DNA of 64,000 nucleotides from Oscillospiraceae bacterium. GTDB taxonomy: Bacteria; Bacillota; Clostridia; Oscillospirales; Acutalibacteraceae. Every line of letters starts with the position of its first letter. The first letter of the stretch is position 1. The notes under the pieces are model-generated. The model saw only the letters and a program-made list of their open reading frames with translations, made no database searches and was not told the origin of the DNA. The position numbers and the translations under genes were made by a program. Where the stretch lies: the NCBI GenBank assembly GCA_902769255.1, contig CACXOM010000003.1, positions 1 through 64,000 on the forward strand, written 5' to 3'. Below are positions 39,688 to 48,374 of this stretch, piece by piece.

Positions 39688-42279
39688 ATGAAAACTAAAA
39701 AAATACTTTCAACGCTAATGGCAATTGCAATGATATTTTCAATGTTAGGTGTAGTTGCTGCAGTAAATGTTTCGGCAGATGAATACCAACTTGTTTGGTC
39801 TGATGAGTTTGACGGAGCAGGAGTTAACCCTTGGAACTGGACTGCTTTAAAAGGCGGTTATGTACCAAACGGTGAAAGACATACACCTTCACCTGACAAC
39901 GCAACAGTACACGACGGCTCACTTGATATTAAAGGTGAATGTACTGTTATTGATGAAGACGGAAATCCAATGCCGGCAGGTCAAGTTTCAAAGTACACCA
40001 CAAATGTAAAAAGCGCAAGACTTGAAGGCGTAGGAAAACAGGCATTTAAATACGGTAAAGTTGAAATTAAAGCAAAACTTCCTAATGCTTGTTCATCTTG
40101 GCCCGCATTTTGGACCTGCGGTTGGGATAAATGGGGCGAAGACCCTGCAATAGGCGGCTCTAACTGGCCTGCTTGCGGTGAGATTGACTTTATGGAAATG
40201 ATGTGCGTAAACTCTAATAACGAGACAGTTGCGCCATCTGGTAAAAAGAATAAGGATAAAGAATATGAAGTACATCTTCATTGCGGTGCAAAAGATTCTG
40301 CTAACAATAAAATGTACGATCAACCTATTGACCCGGGTAACATTTGGAATTTAAATCCCGCAGGCGAGCAATTAGCAGCAAAATGGCATACATACGGCTT
40401 AATTTGGGAAAAAGACCAAATGCAGTTTACTATGGACGGTCAAGTTCGTATTACTGTTGATACTTCTAACGAACATCTTTTGGAAGTAGCGGCTAATAGA
40501 CTTAAAAACAGAGGTGGCACTAACAGTGATGTATATAAACTGTATAAATCTCAACTTGAAACAAAAGGTAATCCGTTCAACGATTTTGAACATTATTTCA
40601 TTTTAAGTTATGCTATCGGCGGTTTAGGTACAGAAAATCGTTTCTATTCAGATGAGTGGCCACAGCATATGCTTATCGACTACATTCGTGTATATCAGAA
40701 ACCAAATTCCGGTGCAACTCATAATGAAACTCTTTTCAACTATTGTGACAAATCTTATAACTATTGGTACGGCAAAGGTTTAGTAAAAGGTACTGATATG
40801 CCTCAAAACTGGATTGATGATCCAAAATATGGCGGTCAGAAAACAGAAGAAGCAGGAGTAACTTATGCTTCTGCAAGCAATACAACAGCACCATCATCGT
40901 CACAGACTCAACCATCATCATCTAAGACTCAGCCTTCATCCTCTCAATCACAAGGTTCAACAAGTAGCACAAAGGTTATTGATTGGGATGTAAATACCAA
41001 CTACTGGAAAGACGGTAGCACAATCTCAACATCTGTTGCTGACTGTATTACAGTTACAAAAGCAAGCGGTAAAAACTTAATCGGTTCAAGCAATAATAAC
41101 CTTTCCGGTTATGACGGACTTACATTCTCAGTAACACCAAATTCAGGTAATGAAAAAACAACGCTCGAAGTTCAGGTAGGCGATAAGACAGTAACATTCC
41201 CGATCGGCTCCGGAACAACAAATTGCACACTTCCGTTCGCTGATAACGGAATTACACCTACATCGGCTATGGATCTTTATATAAGAGCAACAGGCGGAGA
41301 TGTATCTAATTTAACAATAAGTGATATCTATGCTTACATTGGTAGTTCGATTCAAAAAACAGAATGTACATCAGCTCCTCAAGATACATATAGCCTCACA
41401 AAGTTTATTGACTGGGATGTAAATACAAACTACTGGAAAGAAAATAGTACTATCTCTACGTCCGTTGCTGATTGTATTACAGTTACAAAAGCAAGCGGTA
41501 AAAACTTAATAAGCTCAAATAATAATAACCTTGTAGGTTATAACGGTCTTAAATTCTCAGTAACACCAAATTCGGGCAACGAGAAAACAACACTTGAAAT
41601 TCAAGTGGGGGATGACGGTTCAAAAACAGCAACATTCGCAATCGGCTCCGGAAGAACAAATTGCACACTTAAATTCGCTGATTACGGAATTACCCCAAAT
41701 TCATCTATGCATATTTACATAAGAGCAACAGGCGGAGATGCATCTAATTTAACTATAAGCGATATTTATGCTTATACAGGAACTCTTATTCCTGATTTAA
41801 CACTAACAATGGTGCCGGGCGCATCAATTCGTATAGGAAACGTAAACGGCATTAGATTTACAACAACTGTAGATAAGACTCAACTTTCAAATCTTAAATC
41901 AAAAGGATATACAGTTGAATTAGGAACACTTATTGCACCTGCAGATAAAGTTGACGGATATTTAACTTTTGATTCAGCATTAAAAATAAATGTTCCATAT
42001 AACGCTGATTTGGTAGACGGAACAATCAGAGGCTCAATTATTAATATTCAAGAGTCAAATGATTACAACAGAACAAGCGGAAATATTGCAAGAACATTTA
42101 TCGGTAGAGGATATGCAAAAATTACAAAAGACAATGTAACTACTATCGTTTATTCTACAGAAAATTCTGACGGCCGTTCATTGGCACAAGTTGCAAGTGC
42201 ATTTAAATCAGATTCTGGATATTCTGCTCTTTCTGCTGATAAAAAAGCATTAGTAGATAGATGGGCTTCGTTCCTCTAA
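39688..42279 (+). CDS. Secreted modular beta-glucanase, GH16 family
   Basis: 863 residues. Signal peptide 1-30 (cleavage near VSA). GH16 domain about 33-337 with the catalytic motif EIDFME at 165-170 (nucleophile Glu165, acid/base Glu170) and WPAFWTCGW before it; likely a laminarinase or lichenase. A Ser/Thr/Gln/Pro linker spans 397-427. Two copies of an unassigned beta-rich module follow (about 430-551 and 573-698), about 80 percent alike by eye and each starting IDWDVNTNYW. Then a C-terminal domain (about 703-863; GASIRIGNVNGIRF) of a kind I recall from other Ruminococcal exoproteins. No dockerin or sortase motif. Strong GGAGGA ribosome site. Confidence 0.92.
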   Translation: MKTKKILSTLMAIAMIFSMLGVVAAVNVSADEYQLVWSDEFDGAGVNPWNWTALKGGYVPNGERHTPSPDNATVHDGSLDIKGECTVIDEDGNPMPAGQVSKYTTNVKSARLEGVGKQAFKYGKVEIKAKLPNACSSWPAFWTCGWDKWGEDPAIGGSNWPACGEIDFMEMMCVNSNNETVAPSGKKNKDKEYEVHLHCGAKDSANNKMYDQPIDPGNIWNLNPAGEQLAAKWHTYGLIWEKDQMQFTMDGQVRITVDTSNEHLLEVAANRLKNRGGTNSDVYKLYKSQLETKGNPFNDFEHYFILSYAIGGLGTENRFYSDEWPQHMLIDYIRVYQKPNSGATHNETLFNYCDKSYNYWYGKGLVKGTDMPQNWIDDPKYGGQKTEEAGVTYASASNTTAPSSSQTQPSSSKTQPSSSQSQGSTSSTKVIDWDVNTNYWKDGSTISTSVADCITVTKASGKNLIGSSNNNLSGYDGLTFSVTPNSGNEKTTLEVQVGDKTVTFPIGSGTTNCTLPFADNGITPTSAMDLYIRATGGDVSNLTISDIYAYIGSSIQKTECTSAPQDTYSLTKFIDWDVNTNYWKENSTISTSVADCITVTKASGKNLISSNNNNLVGYNGLKFSVTPNSGNEKTTLEIQVGDDGSKTATFAIGSGRTNCTLKFADYGITPNSSMHIYIRATGGDASNLTISDIYAYTGTLIPDLTLTMVPGASIRIGNVNGIRFTTTVDKTQLSNLKSKGYTVELGTLIAPADKVDGYLTFDSALKINVPYNADLVDGTIRGSIINIQESNDYNRTSGNIARTFIGRGYAKITKDNVTTIVYSTENSDGRSLAQVASAFKSDSGYSALSADKKALVDRWASFL
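40975..41781 (+). repeat. Internal tandem duplication coding for two GH16 accessory modules
   Basis: Segments about 40975-41343 and 41404-41781 are similar at DNA and protein level, including long identical runs around VADCITVTKASGKNL and VTPNSGNEKTTLE. This indicates a fairly recent duplication of one module, separated by a short linker. Confidence 0.85.
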
Positions 42280-42317
42280 AATAATCTAATAATTAAAGTT
42301 TATTACTTTATAAGAGA

Positions 42318-42358
42318 GAATTGCCTTAAACGCAAGTTTAAGGCAATTCTTCTTTTTT
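42318..42358 (+). terminator. Terminator after the GH16 gene
   Basis: GAATTGCCTTAAAC-GCAA-GTTTAAGGCAATTC, a 14-bp perfect stem followed by TTCTTTTTT. Confidence 0.9.
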
Positions 42359-42454
42359 ACAGAAAAAATAATAAAAATTAATAAAAAACCCTTTTAAAAA
42401 CATATAAAATATGGTATTATAAATTGATAGTAAAAAAATAAGGAGGTCAGTAAT

Positions 42455-45400
42455 TTGGTTTTTCGCATATTTATTGAGAAAAAAAAAGGGCAAGACGCAG
42501 AGTCTAAAAACCTGTTAGGTTATATTAAAAATTATCTTTCGCTCGAGCCCGAAACTGATTTACGACTTTTTGACAGATATGATTTTGACGGATTAACCAG
42601 AGAAGAGTTTGAAAAAATCAAACAAAACTTTTTGGTTGATGAAAATGTTGATAACTGTTTTATCGACTATTTGCCACTTACTGCCGAATGGAAAAGCTTT
42701 TCTGTTTCTGACAAAAAAGGCAAATATAGCGAGAGAATAACAAATCTTAAAAGTTTTGCCCGTGCTTACGGTATTTTGGGCAATTATAAGGTCAACTATG
42801 CAAAAGTTATCGCATTGTCCGGCATTTTAACCGAGCATAAATTAAACGAAATTGAAAAATTGCTTGTTGATAAACGACTTTTTGAAGTTGGCGATGATAA
42901 CAAACCGCTCAGCCTTGAAGAAAATTTTGTTGATTTCGGCAGTTATGCGGTTGATGAAGACTTTTTAGATAAAAACGATATAGGCATTTATCAGTATTTA
43001 AACAGAATAAAACTGAAAATGTCTAAAGAAACACTTTGTTTAATTCGTGATTATTTTAAAACTCTTAAAAGAAATCCGACTTTGGTTGAACTTTTTTCAA
43101 TTGATTGTTATTTGGCATCAAAACAGCAGTCTGAGGGTTGCCGTTTTAGCGAAATAAATTTTGAAGATGTTCACAACATTTCACCGCTTAAAATAACTCT
43201 TGAAGAGTTTATTAGTATGCGTGAACAGGCGAGAATTGATAAAACGGGTACCATTTCACCTGCCGATATTGCAATGGCAGGTTATGACTATATGAAACAA
43301 AAAGGTCAAATTCAAGATATTGTTCTTGAAGATAATGTTCCGCTTATTCAGGTTCCTGTTGATGTAAACGGCGTTGTTGAGCAATATTTAATCTCGTTTA
43401 AAGCCGGCAAAACAAACAAAACCGATGAATTTTGTGCCTCGCCGAAAAGCACGTTTAATATGCTTGAAGCGTATCAGTCGGTTGATGTTGATTTACGCCC
43501 TGTAAACGACAAACACGACAGTTTTGCGCCTGCTTTTAACTTTGAAAACTGCGCCGCAGGCGATGCGTTGACACTTTGCAATGCGAAAATGAATAAGCAA
43601 CTCGGAATTCCGACTGCATTTTTGGGGCAGATTATTTCAAATAACATTAAAAAACCGGTTAATTTCGGCGCAACAGTTTTTGCCGGAACAAAGACCGATT
43701 ACATAGCAAAAGTTGAATCGGAAGATGTTATTATTATGATTGGCAGTAAAATGAGGGTCGACGACTTTAACAGCGACAGTTTTACTCAATCAAGAAATAA
43801 TTTAATGCAGGAAAAAATCGCAAGATTTTTCAAAAATGCAAGCAACGGATTTAACTATATTAAAAAAACGCTTGACTTTTCAAATGGCATTATTTCGGGC
43901 GTTTTAAACGAAGTAAACGGTGCCGAAATTGATATTAACCGAATTGTTAAACCGAAAGATTTACCGCTTGCTCATTTTGCGCTCAGCGTTAAAACAAACA
44001 GAGCCGGAATTATTGTTTCAAAAGAGCATATTGATGATATTAAAAATATTTGCGCTAATCTTTCGCTTTCATCTCATATAATCGGTAAAGTTTGTGACGA
44101 TGAAAAACTTGTTGTTTTAAACGGTAAAAAACAGGTTGCGAATATTCCTACCGACTTTATTTATTCGCTAAATTTAGGTGAAAATAAAAAGGTTTTAATT
44201 AAAGATAATTCAAATAAAAAATTTGATTTTGACGCGTATTCTTCTGAATTTGATAAAATTGATAAAAAAGAGGCATTTTTGCTTAATCTTAAAAATGTTT
44301 CGGTTTCCTCTAAAAAGGGAATTGCATCTTACTTTGACTGGTCATCAGGTGCAGGTTGCGTTTTAGCGCCATATGGCGGCAACAACGAACTCACCCCGTC
44401 AGATGCGTTTGTTACTAAAATTCCTACCGATACAGGCAACACCAGCACCGCAACTTCAATTTCTTACGGTTGCTGTCCGAAAATTACGCAAGTAAGCGCT
44501 TATCACGGTGCAGCTTTCGCAATTATGGAAAGTATTTCAAAAATTGTCGCTTCGGGCTCAAACTCGGTAAATGCCAAATTGGGCATTTGTCAAAACATTT
44601 CTGACCCTAAAGGGTTTGAAACAAAATACAGCGACCTGTTTTCGTCTGTTTTTGGTGCGTTTAATACCGAAGCGGGTATGAATATTCCTGCAATTTCTTA
44701 TGATTTAAGCGTTGATAAGAAAAGCGAAAATCAAAATGATTTTGCTTGCTTTGCAATGGCGGTTTCAAAGGTAAACGAGGTAATTTCACCTGAGTTTAAG
44801 TCAGTCGGCTCAACGGTAATTTTAGTTCCAATGCCTATTGTTGAAAAAACAGGTTTGCCTGACTATGATAAAGCGAAGGTAATTTACCGCCAGATTCACT
44901 ATTTATCGCAAAACGGCAAAGTTCTTTCTGCAAGCGTTGTAGGCGAGGGCGGAATAGCCGCAACTGTTGCGAAAATGAGTTTCGGCAATTTAATAGGCGT
45001 TGATTTTGAAGATTTAGATAATAAAATGCTTTTCTCTTTCAAAACCGCTTCAATTGTTATTGAAACCGATAACCCAGGCGCTTTTTCGGGTATGGATACG
45101 GTTATTATCGGTAAAACCACCGCTTCATCGGCGTTTGATTTTGGCAATGAAAGAGTTACTATGCCTGAGGCGCTCTCTGCTTATACCGGTGCAATGCAGG
45201 CTTTTTACCCTACAAGAACAAACAAAAAAACCGCAATGGCGAAAATTACGCCTTTTGTTTCACAAGAAAAAGCAGTTTGCTCAAACAAAGTCGCTAAACC
45301 TAAAATTATTATTCCTGCTTTCACAAGCGTTTCGGGCGCTTATGATTTAGCACGTTCTTTTGAAAACGCAGGCGGTGAAACAGAAGTTTTCTGTGTAAAT

Positions 45401-46069
45401 CCAAAAGATTATCAAAACTCTTTGAAAAAACTTTCTGCTAAAATTGATGAGTCGCAAATAATTTGTTTGCCAAACGGCTCAAACTCCTATTTCTCAAGCG
45501 AATTAGGCTATGCCGTTATGACTAACCCAATTATAAGAGAATCGGTAATAAGACTTTTAAATAAAGACGGTCTTGCAATCGGTTTTGAAGAAGGTTTTGA
45601 TATACTTTTAAAAAGCGGTTTGCTTACCAGCGGTGTTTATAAATCGTTTGAAACAGGCGCTTATCTTGCAAACAGCGTTATCGGTATGCCTTCAAACAAT
45701 TTTGTTAATGTAAAAATTGTTTCAAACAAGTCGCCTTGGCTTGAAGGAATAAAAACAGGCGATGTTTTCAGGCAACCTGTTTGCCACAGCAAAGCAAGAT
45801 TTATTGCAGATGAAGTTACAATGCTTTCGCTTATAAATAACAATCAAATTGCAGCGCAATATGTTGATAAATCGGGCAAACCTGCGGCAAAAATGCCGTT
45901 TAACCCCGATTCGAGCGTTTGCGCAGTTGAAAGTTTAACTTCGCCTGACGGAAAAGTGCTTGGCAAAATTTCTTTGCCTCAAAGAAGAACACTCGGCTGT
46001 TTTAACAATATTATAGGCAATAAAGACCTGCGAATTTTTGAAGCAGGCATAAAATATTTTACTGATTAG
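42455..46069 (+). CDS. PurL-like (FGAM synthase-type) protein with all catalytic motifs altered
   Basis: 1204 residues, the size and domain order of the Clostridial fused FGAM synthase: PurS-like start with FIEKKKGQ and LRLFDRYDFDGLTREEF, two AIRS-type halves, then a class I amidotransferase part. Yet each signature is changed. ETHNHPTE is AGKTNKTDE (317-325). GGRTGRDG is GSKMRVDD (430-437). DFGAGG is DFSNGI (474-479). SESQERMA is SVKTNRAG (511-518). The glutaminase GICNGF is GFEEGF (1043-1048, Cys to Glu) and GKMGHSER is GKISLPQR (1170-1177, His to Leu). The frame is intact with a good AGGAGGT site and TTG start, so it is not a decaying pseudogene. I infer a non-catalytic or repurposed paralog. 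apgM follows after 11 nt. Confidence 0.8.
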   Translation: MVFRIFIEKKKGQDAESKNLLGYIKNYLSLEPETDLRLFDRYDFDGLTREEFEKIKQNFLVDENVDNCFIDYLPLTAEWKSFSVSDKKGKYSERITNLKSFARAYGILGNYKVNYAKVIALSGILTEHKLNEIEKLLVDKRLFEVGDDNKPLSLEENFVDFGSYAVDEDFLDKNDIGIYQYLNRIKLKMSKETLCLIRDYFKTLKRNPTLVELFSIDCYLASKQQSEGCRFSEINFEDVHNISPLKITLEEFISMREQARIDKTGTISPADIAMAGYDYMKQKGQIQDIVLEDNVPLIQVPVDVNGVVEQYLISFKAGKTNKTDEFCASPKSTFNMLEAYQSVDVDLRPVNDKHDSFAPAFNFENCAAGDALTLCNAKMNKQLGIPTAFLGQIISNNIKKPVNFGATVFAGTKTDYIAKVESEDVIIMIGSKMRVDDFNSDSFTQSRNNLMQEKIARFFKNASNGFNYIKKTLDFSNGIISGVLNEVNGAEIDINRIVKPKDLPLAHFALSVKTNRAGIIVSKEHIDDIKNICANLSLSSHIIGKVCDDEKLVVLNGKKQVANIPTDFIYSLNLGENKKVLIKDNSNKKFDFDAYSSEFDKIDKKEAFLLNLKNVSVSSKKGIASYFDWSSGAGCVLAPYGGNNELTPSDAFVTKIPTDTGNTSTATSISYGCCPKITQVSAYHGAAFAIMESISKIVASGSNSVNAKLGICQNISDPKGFETKYSDLFSSVFGAFNTEAGMNIPAISYDLSVDKKSENQNDFACFAMAVSKVNEVISPEFKSVGSTVILVPMPIVEKTGLPDYDKAKVIYRQIHYLSQNGKVLSASVVGEGGIAATVAKMSFGNLIGVDFEDLDNKMLFSFKTASIVIETDNPGAFSGMDTVIIGKTTASSAFDFGNERVTMPEALSAYTGAMQAFYPTRTNKKTAMAKITPFVSQEKAVCSNKVAKPKIIIPAFTSVSGAYDLARSFENAGGETEVFCVNPKDYQNSLKKLSAKIDESQIICLPNGSNSYFSSELGYAVMTNPIIRESVIRLLNKDGLAIGFEEGFDILLKSGLLTSGVYKSFETGAYLANSVIGMPSNNFVNVKIVSNKSPWLEGIKTGDVFRQPVCHSKARFIADEVTMLSLINNNQIAAQYVDKSGKPAAKMPFNPDSSVCAVESLTSPDGKVLGKISLPQRRTLGCFNNIIGNKDLRIFEAGIKYFTD

Positions 46070-46080
46070 AAAGGTAAGTT

Positions 46081-47286
46081 ATGAAATATTTAGTAGTACT
46101 TTGTGACGGAATGGCAGATGTGCCCAATGAAGAATTAAACGGAAAAACACCTATGCAGGTGGCAAATAAACCCTGTATGGACACACTTTGCAAAACAAGC
46201 GAAATCGGAATGTGCAAAACTGTTGCTAACGGCTTAAAACCGGGTAGCGACGTTGCTAATCTTTCGGTTTTGGGTTATGATGCAAAAACCTGTTATTCGG
46301 GTCGTTCACCGCTTGAAGCGGCAAACCTTGGAATTGACCTTAAAGATGATGAAATCGCTATGCGTTGCAACCTTGTAACTCTTTCAGATGAAAAAAATTA
46401 TGAAGACAGAGTTATGGTTGATTATTGCGGTGGCGACATTTCAACCGCCGAGGCAGACGAACTTGTAAAAGCATTGCAAGAGGCTTTTGGCGATGAGAAT
46501 AATCATTTTTACACAGGCGTGCAATACCGTCATTGTTTAGTTTCAAAATTAGGCAAATTAGGGCTTGAATTTACACCGCCTCACGACATTTCAGAAAAAG
46601 TTATAGGCGATTATTTAACAAAAGTACCTGAAGCGGCTCCTTTTGTTGAAATAATGAAAAAATCGGTTGAAGTGCTTGAAAATCACCCTGTTAATTTAAA
46701 GCGTAAAGCCGAGGGCAAACGCCCTGCAAATTCTGCTTGGTTTTGGGGCGAGGGCAAAAAACCGAACTTACCTTATTTTTACGATATGTTTTCGCTCAAA
46801 GGTGCGGTAGTATCAGCGGTTGACCTTATTCGAGGTATCGGCAAACTCGCTAAAATGGAAGTTGCCGAAATTGACGGCGTAACCGGCTATATTGATACTG
46901 ATTTTGATAAAAAAGCAAATACTGCTAAAGATTTGCTTAAGCGAAATGACTTTGTTTTTGTTCACCTTGAAGCGCCCGATGAATGTGGTCACAGAGGCGA
47001 AGTGCAAAACAAAGTTAAAGCAATTGAACTTATTGATGAGAAAATTCTTTCTCCTTTATATGAGGAACTTAAAAATAACTACGGCGAATTTAAAATTCTT
47101 GTAATGCCCGACCACCCAACACCGCTTACTGTGAGAACTCATACGTCTGACCCTGTTCCTTTTATGATTTTTGACTCAAGAAAATCATTTGACGGTGCCG
47201 ACTGCTTTTGCGAACAAACCGCCGAAAAATCAGGCGTTTTCATCGGCAAAAGTATGGATTTAATGCCGAAGTTTTTAGGTGAATAA
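46081..47286 (+). CDS. apgM: Cofactor-independent phosphoglycerate mutase, ApgM type
   Basis: 401 residues. VLCDGMADVP at the start, SDVANLSVLGYD (metal/phosphoserine region), the HLEAPDECGHRGE segment and VMPDHPTPL are typical of the alkaline-phosphatase superfamily 2,3-BPG-independent mutase of archaeal type. It interconverts 3- and 2-phosphoglycerate; some homologs sit with homoserine kinase function, so the substrate is not certain. AAAGGTAAG precedes the ATG. It lies between the PurL-like gene and an SDR gene, the latter overlapping its stop region. Confidence 0.9.
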   Translation: MKYLVVLCDGMADVPNEELNGKTPMQVANKPCMDTLCKTSEIGMCKTVANGLKPGSDVANLSVLGYDAKTCYSGRSPLEAANLGIDLKDDEIAMRCNLVTLSDEKNYEDRVMVDYCGGDISTAEADELVKALQEAFGDENNHFYTGVQYRHCLVSKLGKLGLEFTPPHDISEKVIGDYLTKVPEAAPFVEIMKKSVEVLENHPVNLKRKAEGKRPANSAWFWGEGKKPNLPYFYDMFSLKGAVVSAVDLIRGIGKLAKMEVAEIDGVTGYIDTDFDKKANTAKDLLKRNDFVFVHLEAPDECGHRGEVQNKVKAIELIDEKILSPLYEELKNNYGEFKILVMPDHPTPLTVRTHTSDPVPFMIFDSRKSFDGADCFCEQTAEKSGVFIGKSMDLMPKFLGE

Positions 47287-47287
47287 A

Positions 47288-48001
47288 ATGGCTAAAACAG
47301 TTATTGTTACAGGGGTAACAAGGGGAATAGGCAGGCAAATTACGCTTGATTTGGCTAATGAAGGCTATTTTGTTATAGGTTTTTACAAAAACAGCGAAAC
47401 TGAAGTGAAAGAACTTGAAAAAAACGGAAACATTAAAACTTATAAATGTGATATTACCGATAAAAATCAGGTTTTTACCGTTGCCGAAGAAATTTTAAAA
47501 AATAACAATATCTTTGCTATAATCAACAATGCAGGCGTTGCAAAAACTTCGCTTTTTTGCGATGTCAGCGAGCAAGATTTTGATTTTGTTATGAACACCA
47601 ATGTTAAAGGCGCATTTCTTGTTACAAAGGCGTTTTTGCAGAATATGATTAATAATAAATACGGCAAAATCGTTAATATTTCTTCAATTTGGGGCGTTTG
47701 CGGCGGCTCTTGCGAGGTTGTGTATTCCGCTTCAAAATCTGCTATAATCGGTATGAGCAAAGCACTTTCCCGTGAGCTCGGCCCCTCAAACATTACTGTA
47801 AACTGCATAGCACCGGGCGTAATTGAAACTGATATGATAAGCAATTTATCGCAAGATGATAAAGAATCGCTCGCTTTAGAAACATCTTTACAGCGAAACG
47901 GTAAGCCTAAAGATATAAGTGGCGCCGTATCATTTTTACTAAGCGATAAAGCCGATTTTATTACAGGACAGGTTTTAACTGTTGACGGTGGATTAATTTA
48001 A
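47288..48001 (+). CDS. Short-chain dehydrogenase/reductase (FabG-like)
   Basis: 237 residues from ATG 47288, placed just after the AGGTGA at the end of apgM. TGVTRGIGRQI (NADPH loop), INNAGVAKT, the catalytic set Ser in NISSIWG and YSASKSA (Tyr, Lys), VNCIAPGVIETDM and the final TGQVLTVDGGLI match 3-oxoacyl-ACP reductase-like SDRs. No other fatty-acid genes are close, so its substrate is open. Last gene of the PurL-like/apgM operon, ended by a strong terminator. Confidence 0.88.
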   Translation: MAKTVIVTGVTRGIGRQITLDLANEGYFVIGFYKNSETEVKELEKNGNIKTYKCDITDKNQVFTVAEEILKNNNIFAIINNAGVAKTSLFCDVSEQDFDFVMNTNVKGAFLVTKAFLQNMINNKYGKIVNISSIWGVCGGSCEVVYSASKSAIIGMSKALSRELGPSNITVNCIAPGVIETDMISNLSQDDKESLALETSLQRNGKPKDISGAVSFLLSDKADFITGQVLTVDGGLI

Positions 48002-48004
48002 AGC

Positions 48005-48041
48005 AAAAAGACTGATTTTTCGACAAAATCAGTCTTTTTTT
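48005..48041 (+). terminator. Terminator after the SDR gene
   Basis: AAAAGACTGATTTT-TCGAC-AAAATCAGTCTTTT hairpin with T tract. Confidence 0.85.
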
Positions 48042-48374
48042 GTGTCTTTTTTTCAAAATAATCTTTAACTTAACATAATATCAATGTTGAAAACTATGTG
48101 GAAAATGTGAAAAATTTTTTTCGCTTTATTTAGGCGTTTTTGAGAATTGGTAAAATATTTAATTTACATAATAATATTTTTAAACATTATTTTAACAAAT
48201 TTATGTTTAAAAACTTTAAATTTATTTTAAAAAAGACTTTATTATTTTATTAGTTTATAGTATAATATTAAAGTATATATGCTAATTTTAAAAATATTAA
48301 AAAATAGTTTACAAAGGCAAGTAAAAATAAGTGTATAATTATTTTGTTATTTAAAAGAAAGGATACTGTTTTTA
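48042..48374. other. AT-rich intergenic region before the Gld-type operon
   Basis: 333 bp without an open frame of note and extremely A+T-rich. Candidate -10 elements TATAAT occur at 48261-48266 and 48334-48339; the latter has TTTACA 20 nt upstream, a longer spacing than ideal. AAAGGA at 48358-48363 is the ribosome site of the next gene. I see no riboswitch or further structure. Confidence 0.5.

Noticed and set aside
40972-41781. Repeated DNA in the GH16 gene as a mobile element or CRISPR
   Set aside because: The two units are in frame, encode alike domains and have no short-repeat/spacer periodicity or terminal inverted repeats. No CRISPR array was seen anywhere in the window.
47279-47287. 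GTG start for the SDR gene, 3 codons upstream
   Set aside because: The GTG lies within the ribosome site; ATG 47288 has correct spacing and matches the usual short SDR N-terminus.
48042-48374. Replication origin or DnaA-box cluster in the AT-rich gap
   Set aside because: High A+T alone; I found no cluster of TTATCCACA-type boxes and no origin-linked genes.
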